Of a stretch of 64,000 nt of DNA, positions 1 to 7,968 are shown piece after piece (within the stretch, counting starts at the first letter, position 1; each line of letters opens with the position of its first letter). The notes under the pieces were generated by a model. That model was not told where the DNA came from and made no database searches. It worked only from the letters and a program-made list of their open reading frames with translations. Origin of the DNA: Candidatus Saccharibacteria bacterium UBA6664 (GTDB lineage: Bacteria > Patescibacteriota > Saccharimonadia > Saccharimonadales > Saccharimonadaceae); the NCBI GenBank assembly GCA_002455275.1, contig DKKO01000006.1, positions 49,537-113,536 on the forward strand. Reading direction: 5' to 3'. Made by a program: the position numbers and the translations under genes.

Positions 1-360
1 ACAGACTTTGTGGCTCGTCTCGATGACTTCAAGCAACTTGCCCATGAGCTTTCTATGCAAGTAGCGGCAATGAGCCCGCTCTACGCGACCGAAGCGGATG
101 TTCCGACTGACGAAATGAGCCGCGTGAAAGAAGAAATGCTTGCGAGCGAAACACTAGCCAGCAAACCAGCTGAAATGCGCGAGAAAATCGTTGATGGTCA
201 GGTGAAGAAGCACTTTGCTGAGAAGGTGTTGATGAGCCAAAGCTACATTTTAGACGATTCAAAAACAGTTGAGCAACATGTGAAAGAAAACATTGCGAAA
301 CTAGGTGAGAACATCGTAGTTGGTCAGTTCAAGCGGATTGAACTTGGCGTAAACGAATAG
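1..360 (+). CDS. tsf: Elongation factor Ts, C-terminal part (5' end outside window)
   Basis: EF-Ts is the guanine-nucleotide exchange factor that reloads EF-Tu with GTP during translation. The reading frame is open from base 1 and begins inside the conserved TDFVAR motif, so the N-terminal UBA domain and the start codon lie before the window. The rest matches the core of a short-type EF-Ts: a DDFKQLAHELSMQVAAMSP-like helix, then the KPAEMREKIVDGQV region, and an end at VVGQFKRIELGVNE, where short family members normally stop. In most bacteria pyrH follows tsf; here a reverse-strand recF comes next and pyrH is not in the window. Confidence 0.93.
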   Translation, partial: TDFVARLDDFKQLAHELSMQVAAMSPLYATEADVPTDEMSRVKEEMLASETLASKPAEMREKIVDGQVKKHFAEKVLMSQSYILDDSKTVEQHVKENIAKLGENIVVGQFKRIELGVNE

Positions 361-376
361 GCGTCACTGTAATTTA

Positions 377-404
377 AATAACCCGTTCGCTTGAGCGGGT
401 TATT
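377..404. terminator. Hairpin terminator between convergent tsf and recF
   Basis: AATAACCCG (377-385) is complementary to CGGGTTATT (396-404), giving a 9-bp stem with a 10-base loop. It sits between the stop of tsf and the stop of reverse-strand recF, whose stop codon lies inside the 3' arm, so it probably serves both strands. The T-run is weak on either side. Confidence 0.6.
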
Positions 405-1467
405 GTAATGTAATAATTTTCGCGTTTATTTTAAGTTCGTCACGAAGGTCGGTGGCAGTAATAACCGTTTGGTAGCCCTCAAGCGTGTGCATGAGATGGC
501 GTTCACGGGTGATATCGAGTTCTGAAAACACGTCATCCATTAAAATAAGCGGTGCTCGGTTGCTTAATTCTTGTTGCAGCTCTACTTCAAGTAGTTTGAA
601 CGCTAGCATAATTGTGCGCATCTCGCCTCGAGACGCTGTGTCTGAAGCAGGGTAATCATCAAGCAAAATGGTAAAATCGTCGCGATGAGGGCCGTGCGAT
701 GTAAAGCCTCGCAGGGCGTCGTGTTGATGCGAATGCTGCAACAAAGCCAAAAGCTTTTGTTGGTACGAATCGACCTTGCCGAGCGGCTCGTACACCATGC
801 TCACTCGGTGTTTTTTACTCGCCATGCTGCTATACAGTCGACTCAAGTGTTGATTAGCAAGTTCAGTAAACCCATGACGAAGGCGAACAAGGCTGCTTGC
901 AAGCTCGGCGAACTTTACATCCCATACAAAAAGATGCTTTTCCCACACAGCAAAATCCATAGATTCTTGCTGCTTTAATAGCTCGTTCCGTTGCAGTAAG
1001 GCACGATTAAAACGACTGAGGGTCGTGGCGTAGGCTGGGTAAAGTCGACTCAGTACGTCATCGAGAAATTGTCGTCGTCGTTGCGGACTGCTCGATAGAA
1101 GGCGTAGCTCGTCAGGTTCAAACAGCACTACTGGCAAACGGTACTTTGCAAGCAAACGCTGCGAGGTTTTATCATCGACTGTAAAAGTTTTATTCAGTTT
1201 ATCAGTGGCAACTAGTTGTAGGCGAGCTCGTCTGGTATCACCGTTTGAAAAATCAAGCCGAATATCTGCAACGACCTGATTGTGAGCCAGTATGTCGCGG
1301 TCACGACCACGAAAACTCGTGCCTCGACACATGACATAGAGCGCTTCGAGTAAGCTGGTTTTGCCCGAGCCGTTTGGCCCCAAAATAAGCGTTACGTGTG
1401 GGTCAAGCTGCGCCTCAAATAACGCATATGAGCGAAGATTCGCAACTTTTACCTCTGAAATTGACAT
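400..1467 (-). CDS. recF: DNA replication and repair protein RecF
   Basis: RecF is an SMC-like ATPase that binds gapped DNA and, with RecO and RecR, loads RecA. The 355-residue length is normal. The Walker A motif GPNGSGKT is at residues 30-37, GPHRDDF lies in the C-terminal half, and a Walker B/D-loop LILMDDVFSELD follows, ending with the QTVITATD strand typical of the family. recF usually sits beside dnaA-dnaN; here it is alone on the minus strand between tsf and frr, which is an unusual place. Start: an ATG 6 bases after a TATACT box on the minus strand, suggesting a leaderless mRNA. recO is also in this window (41.4 kb). Confidence 0.95.
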   Translation of the reverse strand: MSISEVKVANLRSYALFEAQLDPHVTLILGPNGSGKTSLLEALYVMCRGTSFRGRDRDILAHNQVVADIRLDFSNGDTRRARLQLVATDKLNKTFTVDDKTSQRLLAKYRLPVVLFEPDELRLLSSSPQRRRQFLDDVLSRLYPAYATTLSRFNRALLQRNELLKQQESMDFAVWEKHLFVWDVKFAELASSLVRLRHGFTELANQHLSRLYSSMASKKHRVSMVYEPLGKVDSYQQKLLALLQHSHQHDALRGFTSHGPHRDDFTILLDDYPASDTASRGEMRTIMLAFKLLEVELQQELSNRAPLILMDDVFSELDITRERHLMHTLEGYQTVITATDLRDELKINAKIITLQ

Positions 1468-1473
1468 GTAATC

Positions 1474-1503
1474 AGTATACCTTTTTTGCTATACTAATGA
1501 CAA
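1474..1503. promoter_or_regulatory. Overlapping divergent promoters of recF (-) and frr (+)
   Basis: On the minus strand TTGTCA (1498-1503), 18 bases, then TATACT (1474-1479) places the transcription start at about the recF ATG. On the plus strand TATACT at 1490-1495 is followed by a short leader with Shine-Dalgarno AGAGGAG at 1504-1510 and the frr ATG at 1516. The two promoters overlap, so they probably compete. Confidence 0.6.
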
Positions 1504-1515
1504 AGAGGAGAAATA

Positions 1516-2070
1516 ATGTTTGATACTAAACCCTATGAAGTAAAAATGGACGCAGCGCTGGAACATTTTTCAGAAGAGCTAAAGAAAGTACGCACCGGCC
1601 GAGCGCACCCAGACATGCTTTCAAGCGTGCACGTTATGGCGTATGGCGCACCCATGCCGCTGAACCAAGTAGCAAATGTTACCGTGCCTGAACCTCAAAT
1701 GCTTTTGGTAAGCCCATTTGACCCGAGTAACATTCAGGCTATCGCTGCGGCGATTCGCGAAGATCAGTCCTTGGGCTTCAATCCAAGTGATGATGGTCGG
1801 GTAGTGCGCGTACCTATTCCTGCGCTTACAGAAGAACGTCGACGTGAAATGGTAAAACAACTCGGCGATAAGGTAGAAGAATGCCGAATTGCTCTGCGAA
1901 ACGTACGCCAAGACGGCCTAAAAGACGCCAAACGCAAAAAAGAAGCCAAGGAATTGTCCGAGGATGACGTAAAAGCGGTTGAAAAAGAATTCGATAAGTT
2001 AATGCATGAGTATCAGGCCAAGATTGATACTGCGTTCAAGGCGAAAGAACAAGAAATTTTGACTATTTAG
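1516..2070 (+). CDS. frr: Ribosome recycling factor
   Basis: RRF splits the post-termination ribosome together with EF-G. The protein is 184 residues, the usual length, and shows the family signature throughout: KVRTGRAHPDML near residues 24-35, the central beta domain with VTVPEPQMLLVSPFD, VRVPIPALTEERRREMVKQL, and the C-terminal three-helix bundle with VRQDGLKDAKRKKE. The start ATG has a canonical Shine-Dalgarno 5 bases upstream. In most bacteria it follows pyrH and precedes uppS; here uppS is still close by, with a polyprenyl synthase and a small reverse gene in between. Confidence 0.96.
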   Translation: MFDTKPYEVKMDAALEHFSEELKKVRTGRAHPDMLSSVHVMAYGAPMPLNQVANVTVPEPQMLLVSPFDPSNIQAIAAAIREDQSLGFNPSDDGRVVRVPIPALTEERRREMVKQLGDKVEECRIALRNVRQDGLKDAKRKKEAKELSEDDVKAVEKEFDKLMHEYQAKIDTAFKAKEQEILTI

Positions 2071-2327
2071 TTTCGAGTAGCCACGTGCCGACCCGTTGAA
2101 GGTTTTGGCTTCGGCACCAGCTTTTTAAGCGCAGTTGTGCTAAGTAAGCGACCGCGGGGTTGAGTAGGCACTGCATCTAATTCAGCGTGTTCGGCAGCAG
2201 CCGTGGCCTGAGCTTGACGCATACGACGAGCAGCACTCGCAGCAGCGTATGATTCTTGATCGTAATCTGTTAGAGCATCCATACCAGAGGTAGAGGGTAC
2301 AAAGGGTTGTGTATCTTCGAAAGGCAT
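2067..2327 (-). CDS. Small unknown protein, 86 residues
   Basis: I do not recognise this protein. It is rich in Ala, Gln and Arg in the middle (a SAARRMRQAQATAAAEHAEL stretch, probably helical) and ends with a basic, Pro-containing tail (KKLVPKPKPSTGRH). It has no signal peptide or membrane segment. It overlaps the 3' end of frr by 4 bases tail to tail. The main support that it is real is a near-consensus promoter read on the minus strand (TTGACT, 17 bases, TACAAT) that ends 9 bases before its ATG, the same arrangement as many solid genes in this window. Confidence 0.6.
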   Translation of the reverse strand: MPFEDTQPFVPSTSGMDALTDYDQESYAAASAARRMRQAQATAAAEHAELDAVPTQPRGRLLSTTALKKLVPKPKPSTGRHVATRN

Positions 2328-2336
2328 TATCTTCTT

Positions 2337-2378
2337 ATTGTAGCATAAACAGTATGAAAAGTCAATTTAGTGTAAAAT
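2337..2378. promoter_or_regulatory. Divergent promoter region between the 86-residue gene and the polyprenyl synthase
   Basis: Minus strand: TTGACT (2360-2365), 17-base spacer, TACAAT (2337-2342), then 9 bases to the ATG at 2327. Plus strand: TAAAAT at 2373-2378, then 8 bases to the GTG at 2387, with no obvious -35. Both transcripts would be leaderless or nearly so. Confidence 0.65.
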
Positions 2379-2386
2379 AAGAAGTA

Positions 2387-3457
2387 GTGATACAGCCGAT
2401 TATGTCGTATAAACCAGCGCTCGAGCAGGCACTTCGAGAGTCTTTTAGCGAGTTTCGTGGGGTGTTGCCAAGTGTCATCTCACCACAGGCCAAGTGGGCG
2501 CTTAGCACTATGGAAGAATACAGCTTGCGACCAGGCAAGCGAGTACGTGCACTGCTAGCGGTTGCTACAGCAATGCACGATGACACTGTGGCTGAGCGCG
2601 ACGCGCTTAAAATAGGATGCGTGGTGGAGCTGATGCACGACTACTTGCTAATCGTCGACGATGTTATGGATCAGTCCGCCCTAAGACGAGGTAAACCTAC
2701 CGTCCATTTACTGTACAAAGCTGAGTACGGCGACGAAGTGAGCGAATTTGAAGCGGAAATGGTAGCGATAAATGTTGGTTTGCTTGTGCAGCATATGGCG
2801 AGTTGGCTGTTGGGAACAATTGATACAACAGCCCAAAATTACGCGCAGCTTTGCCAAATTGTTCATACCAACATCGCGGTAACCGGGCTTGGCCAGATAG
2901 ACGATACCTACCAACAGCTAGGCCGAAATGGCACGAGCGTTGAAGATATAACCCGAAAATATCAACAAAAAAGTGGCTATTATAGTTTCATCAACCCTTT
3001 ACAGGCAGGTCTGGCTCTCTGTGGCAAGCACTCAGACAGAGTCAAGCAAGTCGCTGAAGCCTATGGGCTTGCTGCAGGCGTGGCGTTTCAGCTAAATGAC
3101 GATTACGATGGGTTGTTTGGCAAGAGTGAAGTAACTGGCAAGGAAAACCTCGATGATATTCGTGACGGTAAATTTACGTTGCTAATTCAGCAAGGGCTTG
3201 AGCGTGGAAATGATGAGCAGCGCAAAACACTCACGCACCTACTGGGAAATCGAGAAGCAACCACCGAAGATTTGGAAACAGTACGAGACATTTTGACGCA
3301 GACAGGCGCCGCCGACTATGTTCGTGATGAGGCTAGAAAACAGGCTGCGGTAGCTGCGAAGGTGGCTCGAGACGGAATTGATATATGGGGTGAAGCATTT
3401 GCTAAAGAGCTAGAAGCGCTTGCTCAGACAATTTTAGGAAGCTTGGCTCGTGGCTGA
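2387..3457 (+). CDS. Polyprenyl (geranylgeranyl-type) diphosphate synthase
   Basis: A trans-isoprenyl diphosphate synthase that would condense isopentenyl diphosphate onto allylic diphosphates to make a C15-C20 or longer chain. The 356-residue protein has the first Asp-rich motif DDVMD at 91-95, followed by the RGKP element at 101-104, and the second Asp-rich motif as NDDYDG in FQLNDDYDGLFG, followed by DGKFTLLIQ. Product length cannot be read from sequence. It overlaps uppS by 8 bases, so it probably supplies the allylic primer for undecaprenyl diphosphate synthesis. The start is the GTG at 2387, 8 bases after a TAAAAT box; an in-frame ATG at 2402 is an alternative. Confidence 0.88.
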   Translation: MIQPIMSYKPALEQALRESFSEFRGVLPSVISPQAKWALSTMEEYSLRPGKRVRALLAVATAMHDDTVAERDALKIGCVVELMHDYLLIVDDVMDQSALRRGKPTVHLLYKAEYGDEVSEFEAEMVAINVGLLVQHMASWLLGTIDTTAQNYAQLCQIVHTNIAVTGLGQIDDTYQQLGRNGTSVEDITRKYQQKSGYYSFINPLQAGLALCGKHSDRVKQVAEAYGLAAGVAFQLNDDYDGLFGKSEVTGKENLDDIRDGKFTLLIQQGLERGNDEQRKTLTHLLGNREATTEDLETVRDILTQTGAADYVRDEARKQAAVAAKVARDGIDIWGEAFAKELEALAQTILGSLARG

Positions 3458-4136
3458 TATACCCCAGCACGTTGGCTATATTTTAGATGGTAACCGACGA
3501 TGGGCAAAATCGGCCGGATTAGCCAGTATAAAAGGCCATGCGAAAGGTCAGGAAGTATTGCGAGAAGTGCTGTACGCGACATTTGAGCGTGGCGTAAAGT
3601 ACGTCAGTATATATGCATTTTCGACCGAAAATTGGACACGTGATAGCACAGAAGTAAGCTACCTAATGAAAGGTGTGGTAAAAGCACTCGAGCGTTATAT
3701 GGACGAATTCGAGCAAAAAGGCGTGCGCATACGACTGCTTGGTGAGCGTGACGGATTACCCGAGACAGTGCAGCAAAGTATTGAAAAAGCCGAGCGACTG
3801 ACCGTGAATAATACGTCGGCGACGCTGGGAATTTGCTTAAACTACGGAGGTCAGCAAGAAATTGTCACGGCAGTTAAAAAAATTGTTCATTCAAACGTAG
3901 ATGAAGCCGATATCACACCAGAAATGATTGCCGAAAATTTATATGCGGCCGATATGCCGGCTTGTGATTTGATTGTTCGTACTAGCGGTGAGCAGCGACT
4001 AAGCAATTTTATGCTGTGGCGAGCTGCGTATAGCGAGCTATTATTCTTAGAGAAAAACTGGCCAGAAATGACCGCTGAGGACGTCGATATCGTACTAGAT
4101 GAATACGCCAGGCGAACTCGGCGATTTGGTTCGTAA
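3450..4136 (+). CDS. uppS: Undecaprenyl diphosphate synthase (cis-prenyltransferase)
   Basis: It makes the undecaprenyl carrier for peptidoglycan and other glycans by cis-addition of isopentenyl units. The signature YILDGNRRWAK at 10-20 carries the catalytic Asp13, and SIYAFSTENW, ERDGLP, CLNYGGQ and the C-terminal DLIVRTSGEQRLSNFMLW block all match the family. At 228 residues it is slightly short but complete. The GTG start overlaps the preceding polyprenyl synthase by 8 bases, implying translational coupling. In most bacteria cdsA and dxr come between uppS and rseP; both are missing here. Confidence 0.95.
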   Translation: MADIPQHVGYILDGNRRWAKSAGLASIKGHAKGQEVLREVLYATFERGVKYVSIYAFSTENWTRDSTEVSYLMKGVVKALERYMDEFEQKGVRIRLLGERDGLPETVQQSIEKAERLTVNNTSATLGICLNYGGQQEIVTAVKKIVHSNVDEADITPEMIAENLYAADMPACDLIVRTSGEQRLSNFMLWRAAYSELLFLEKNWPEMTAEDVDIVLDEYARRTRRFGS

Positions 4137-4142
4137 AAGTAG

Positions 4143-4186
4143 TATAATGGTAAGAACGTGAAAATTGAGATGCAAATTTTGGAGGG
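4143..4186 (+). promoter_or_regulatory. Promoter -10 and Shine-Dalgarno of rseP
   Basis: TATAAT at 4143-4148 lies just behind the uppS stop and is followed by a leader of about 35 bases with a strong Shine-Dalgarno GGAGGG at 4181-4186, 3 bases before the ATG at 4190. No clear -35 is seen. Confidence 0.5.
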
Positions 4187-4189
4187 TAC

Positions 4190-5335
4190 ATGCTGCTGAT
4201 AGGAATATTGACTGGGCTCATCATCTTGGTGTTGCTGGTGGTAATACATGAGCTTGGGCATGCGGTAGCGGCACGTCGTAATGGCGTGGTGGTTGAGGAA
4301 TTTGGCATTGGATTTCCGCCTCGAGCATGGGCTAAAAAGCTATCAAATGGAGTGCTATTTACTCTCAACTGGGCGCCACTGGGTGGTTTTGTAAAACTGA
4401 AGGGCGAGTATGATTCGGCCAACAAAAAAGGCGACTATGGTGCGGCTACCTACTGGCAAAAAACCAAAATTTTGCTTGCTGGTGTACTGATGAACTGGAT
4501 CGTCGCTGCCTTGCTATTTACTTTGCTAGCGTTTGTTGGACTACCAAAGATACTGCCAAACCAGTTTAGTGTACCAGGCGACACGAGAATCGATAGCAGT
4601 AGCTTGAAGATTGCGTCTATTGAGAATGGCTCGCCGGCCGACAAATCAGACTTGAAACTTGGCGACGAGTTGCTACTGATCAATGGCCAAGATATTCAAT
4701 CAGCAACTGAACTTGCCGAGGCGACAAAAGCAAATCGAGGTAAGACTATCGACATTACGTATTCTCGTGGTGGTGAAGAAGCAATGACGAAAGCAACGTT
4801 GCGCGAAGACAACAGCGACAACAAAGGGTACTTGGGAGTTGGCTCAACTCAGCGACAAGAGATATACGCCACGTGGTCTGCGCCGATTGTTGGCGTAGGT
4901 ACAACCGTGCAGCTAACAGCCGAAACATTCGGGGCACTTGGTAAGGTAGCAACAAGTTTCGTGCAAGGACTCGCGAGTAAATTTAGCTCCGACTCGAATG
5001 TAAAAAAGGAAGGCGACGCTGCTTTGAGCTACGCCACTTCTAGCGTGTCTGGGCCGGTGGGTATTTTGGGTGTGATTTTCCCACAAATGCAAGCTGCAGG
5101 CATAAAACCACTGCTATTTTTGACAGCAATCATTTCGCTTAGCCTAGCGGTGATGAACAGTCTGCCGATACCAGCCCTCGATGGCGGACGTTGGTTTACC
5201 ATGACCGTGTATCGCTTGATGAAAAAGCCACTCACTAAAGAGCGTGAAGAGAGTATTCAAACCGCCGGATTTATCGCGTTGCTTACATTAATTGTTTTGG
5301 TGACGGTGGCGGATGTCAGTAAGCTTCTGGGATAG
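4190..5335 (+). CDS. rseP: Site-2 intramembrane zinc metalloprotease RseP-like
   Basis: An S2P-family protease that cleaves transmembrane segments of regulators or leftover signal peptides inside the membrane. The zinc-binding HELGH is at 20-24 within the first membrane helix, and the third ligand is in NSLPIPALDGGR at 323-334 (LDG motif). A single PDZ domain occupies about residues 140-210 (IENGSPADKSDLKLGDELLLINGQ is within it). The 381-residue length suits the one-PDZ type. A lysine- and serine-rich loop separates the PDZ domain from the last helices. Its 3' end overlaps the next gene by 23 bases. Confidence 0.92.
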   Translation: MLLIGILTGLIILVLLVVIHELGHAVAARRNGVVVEEFGIGFPPRAWAKKLSNGVLFTLNWAPLGGFVKLKGEYDSANKKGDYGAATYWQKTKILLAGVLMNWIVAALLFTLLAFVGLPKILPNQFSVPGDTRIDSSSLKIASIENGSPADKSDLKLGDELLLINGQDIQSATELAEATKANRGKTIDITYSRGGEEAMTKATLREDNSDNKGYLGVGSTQRQEIYATWSAPIVGVGTTVQLTAETFGALGKVATSFVQGLASKFSSDSNVKKEGDAALSYATSSVSGPVGILGVIFPQMQAAGIKPLLFLTAIISLSLAVMNSLPIPALDGGRWFTMTVYRLMKKPLTKEREESIQTAGFIALLTLIVLVTVADVSKLLG

Positions 5336-6083
5336 CACGCGAAAAGCACTCATACTCTCAATTTGGGTGGTTGCTGTATTTTTGGGTGTGCAATTTATAC
5401 TAAGCTTTGTCTATGGCGGAATATTGTATGCCATACCAGCCTTGGCAGACGTAAATGCAGCTGTTAGTGTGACGATTTTTGCTGCACTCGTGTACATATG
5501 TAGTTTTCTGATTGTGACAGGTGTGCCTGTGTTGCTTCATAGGCAAAAAGTGTCGCGTTCGCTGCTTGGTATAGACAGAAACCTGGCTTGGAGCGATATT
5601 GGCCTAGGATTTTTAGCGGTTTTACCATACTTTTTGCTTTCTGCTGGGCTAGTGCTCGTGGTAAGTGCGATATGGAGCGGCCTTGACCCTGAACAGAAAC
5701 AAAGCATACCATTTCAAGATTTAACCACCCAACTTGAATACCTAGTGGCTTTCGCGACGTTGGTGGTACTAGCGCCCATAGCCGAAGAACTATTGTTTCG
5801 GGGCTATTTACAGGGTAGTTTACGCAAGGTAATGAACAAATGGTCGGCGGTTGTGCTGACGGCTGTGTTGTTCGGTTCGCTCCACCTGATGGGCGACTTC
5901 GACGAGAATGGCGTGGTGCTTCAATGGGCCGCAGGGATAGATACATTTGCGCTAGGGCTAGTGCTCGCGAGTTTGCGTGAATTTACTGGCTCGGTGTATG
6001 CAGGGATTTTGCTACACATGCTAAAAAATGCGATTGCCTTTTATTTCCTCTTTATCTATCCGATGATGGCTGGTACTCTATAA
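5313..6083 (+). CDS. CPBP-family (CAAX/Abi type) intramembrane protease
   Basis: A multi-pass membrane protein of 256 residues with about seven hydrophobic segments. The conserved glutamate motif is APIAEELLFRGYLQG (Glu158, Glu159, Arg163), followed by FGSLHLMG (His191) and the last-helix HMLKNAIAF. These are the three motif regions of the CPBP glutamic protease family, which includes Rce1 and bacterial Abi proteins. The substrate is unknown. The start lies inside the 3' end of rseP (23-base overlap), so two intramembrane proteases are probably translated together. Bacteriocin-immunity roles are known for some members, but nothing here points to that. Confidence 0.88.
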   Translation: MSVSFWDSTRKALILSIWVVAVFLGVQFILSFVYGGILYAIPALADVNAAVSVTIFAALVYICSFLIVTGVPVLLHRQKVSRSLLGIDRNLAWSDIGLGFLAVLPYFLLSAGLVLVVSAIWSGLDPEQKQSIPFQDLTTQLEYLVAFATLVVLAPIAEELLFRGYLQGSLRKVMNKWSAVVLTAVLFGSLHLMGDFDENGVVLQWAAGIDTFALGLVLASLREFTGSVYAGILLHMLKNAIAFYFLFIYPMMAGTL

Positions 6084-6089
6084 GATAGT

Positions 6090-7328
6090 ATGCGAGTTTC
6101 TAGACTATTCACCAAAACACTCAAACAAGCACCGGCTGACGAAGTTAGTCGTAATGCGCAGCTTCTTATTCGCGCTGGCTATGTCTATAAAGAAATGGCC
6201 GGAGCCTATGCCTATTTGCCGCTCGGTATTCGTGTAGTTGAAAAGATTAAACAAATTGTTCGCGAAGAAATGAACGCGATTGGTTCAAACGAGCTGATTA
6301 TGACCACCTTGCAACGACGTGAGGTGTGGGAGAAAACTCATCGATGGGACGAATCGACGGTAGATATATGGTTTAAAACTCACTTACAAGACAAAACAGA
6401 GGTGGGCTTGGCTTGGAGCCATGAAGAACCGATTGTCGAGATGCTAAAGCATTACGTACAAAGTTACAAAGACTTGCCGATAAGTTTATACCAGTTCCAG
6501 ACGAAGATGCGCAACGAGCTTCGTGCTAAGAGCGGTATTATGCGTGGACGCGAATTTATCATGAAAGATATGTATTCGTTTCACACGACGAAAGAAGATC
6601 TCGATACGTATTACGAGCAGGTTATTGAAGCTTACAAGCGAGTATATGAACGACTTGGCGTGGGCGATGATACCTACGTAACTTTCGCGAGCGGTGGTGC
6701 ATTTACGAAATTTAGCCACGAATTCCAAACGATTACCGATGCAGGCGAAGACGTTATTTATCTTCATCGCGAAAAGAATATTGCTGTGAACGAAGAAGTT
6801 ATTGACGACGCGGTGAAGGAACTGGGAATTTCGCGCGATGAACTAGAGAAGGTTAAGACTGCTGAAAGCGGTAATATCTTCAACTTTGGCACACAAAAAA
6901 CCGATGAAATGGGGCTTTACTACACTGATAAGGACGGTAAGCGCCAGTCGCTGTGGATAGGAAGCTACGGCATTGGGGTGACACGAATGATGGGTGTGAT
7001 TGCCGAAAAAATGAGTGATGACAAAGGCTTGGTATGGCCAGTGAACATTGCGCCGTACACGGCGTACTTAGTGTCTATTGGTGAAAACGGAGCAAAGGCA
7101 GCCGACGAGTTGTACGACAAGCTAACGAGTGAGGGAATAGAAGTACTGTATGATGATCGAGATGAACGACCAGGTGCTAAGTTTGCCGATGCTGAGCTAC
7201 TAGGAATTCCGTACCGCGTGACGGTAAGTGATCGACTGGTTGAAGCTGGTCAAGTAGAGCTACAAACGCGAAAAACAGGTGAACAAACTACTCTTGCAAC
7301 AGATGAGCTGCTTGCAAAGTTGCATTGA
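6090..7328 (+). CDS. proS: Prolyl-tRNA synthetase lacking the editing domain
   Basis: A class II synthetase that charges tRNA-Pro. It opens like a bacterial-type ProRS (MRVSRLFTKTLKQAPADEVSRNAQLLIRAGY-like N-terminus), with motif 2 around MRNELRAKSGIMRGREFIMKDMYSF and motif 3 as SYGIGVTRMMGVIAE, then the anticodon-binding domain. At 412 residues it is about 150 shorter than the common bacterial form because the YbaK-like cis-editing insertion is absent: the chain runs directly from the motif 2 region through a short linker to motif 3. A TATAAG box overlapping the stop of the preceding gene ends 5 bases before the ATG. Confidence 0.95.
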   Translation: MRVSRLFTKTLKQAPADEVSRNAQLLIRAGYVYKEMAGAYAYLPLGIRVVEKIKQIVREEMNAIGSNELIMTTLQRREVWEKTHRWDESTVDIWFKTHLQDKTEVGLAWSHEEPIVEMLKHYVQSYKDLPISLYQFQTKMRNELRAKSGIMRGREFIMKDMYSFHTTKEDLDTYYEQVIEAYKRVYERLGVGDDTYVTFASGGAFTKFSHEFQTITDAGEDVIYLHREKNIAVNEEVIDDAVKELGISRDELEKVKTAESGNIFNFGTQKTDEMGLYYTDKDGKRQSLWIGSYGIGVTRMMGVIAEKMSDDKGLVWPVNIAPYTAYLVSIGENGAKAADELYDKLTSEGIEVLYDDRDERPGAKFADAELLGIPYRVTVSDRLVEAGQVELQTRKTGEQTTLATDELLAKLH

Positions 7329-7354
7329 CACCAAAGGCTAATAGTTGGTACAAT
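7325..7354 (+). promoter_or_regulatory. Promoter of greA leader
   Basis: TTGACA (7325-7330) overlaps the proS stop codon, followed by an 18-base spacer and TACAAT (7349-7354). Transcription should start near 7361, giving a leader of about 108 bases before greA, one of the longest leaders in the window. Confidence 0.7.
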
Positions 7355-7365
7355 GGGCGTTAGCC

Positions 7366-7430
7366 TACGCATAGTGCGTACAGGTTTTACAGATGAGAAT
7401 GCGAGTGCCAAGCGATAAAAGGCACTTTTT
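7366..7430 (+). terminator. Attenuator-like hairpins in the greA leader
   Basis: TACGCA-TAG-TGCGTA (7366-7380) forms a perfect 6-bp hairpin at the very start of the predicted transcript. AGTGCC (7404-7409) pairs with GGCACT (7421-7426) and is followed directly by a T-run (7426-7430), which is the form of an intrinsic terminator. It lies between the promoter and the greA start, so part of the transcripts should end here. Confidence 0.55.
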
Positions 7431-7468
7431 AAAAGACTATTTTGAGACAAGAGAAATAAGGAAATTGA

Positions 7469-7924
7469 ATGAAGAAACTATATCAAATTACCACAGAAGG
7501 AAAGAAAGAACTCGAGGCAGAACTCGAGAAGCTTAAAGGGCGCCGCGGAGAGATTGCCGAAAAGATTGCTGACGCTCGTGATTACGGTGATTTGAGCGAG
7601 AATGCTGAATACGACGCCGCTCGCGAAGAGCAGGGCTTGGTTGAAAGCCGCGTTGCTGAAATTGAAGACATTTTGCTAAACGCAGAGCTGATTAAAGGTA
7701 GCAAAAAATCTAGCGTTGGCTTGGGCAGCAAGGTTGAGCTAAAAACCGGTAATAAGGCCGTTTCATACCACGTGGTAGGGCCTGTAGAAGCCGACCCAGT
7801 AGCCGGCAAAATTAGCAACGAATCGCCAATCGGCAACGCCTTGATGGGCAAAAAAGTAGGTGACAGTGCTGTCGTGACTACGCCAAAAGGCGACATCAAC
7901 TACAAAATTGTTAGCATAAGCTAA
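7469..7924 (+). CDS. greA: Transcription elongation factor GreA
   Basis: GreA enters the RNA polymerase secondary channel and stimulates cleavage of backtracked RNA. The 151-residue protein has the N-terminal coiled coil with the acidic tip DYGDLSEN at 38-45, then the C-terminal FKBP-like globular domain with ESPIGNALMGKKVGD. The start ATG has a weak AAGGAAAT ribosome site. The leader carries a terminator-like hairpin; since GreA acts on RNA polymerase, autoregulation through that leader is plausible but is inference. Confidence 0.95.
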   Translation: MKKLYQITTEGKKELEAELEKLKGRRGEIAEKIADARDYGDLSENAEYDAAREEQGLVESRVAEIEDILLNAELIKGSKKSSVGLGSKVELKTGNKAVSYHVVGPVEADPVAGKISNESPIGNALMGKKVGDSAVVTTPKGDINYKIVSIS

Positions 7925-7943
7925 TCTAGCCTACAAACCTACC

Positions 7944-7960
7944 TATAATTACGCTATACT
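7944..7960 (+). promoter_or_regulatory. -10 boxes of lysS
   Basis: TATAAT at 7944-7949 and TATACT at 7955-7960 lie in the greA-lysS gap. The second ends 8 bases before the lysS ATG, with no Shine-Dalgarno, so lysS is probably leaderless from it. Confidence 0.55.
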
Positions 7961-7968
7961 AAAGCTAA

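Noticed and set aside
1461..1466. TTGACA as -35 for frr
   Set aside because: The distance to the frr TATACT box is 23 bases, too long; it overlaps the recF start codon region by chance.
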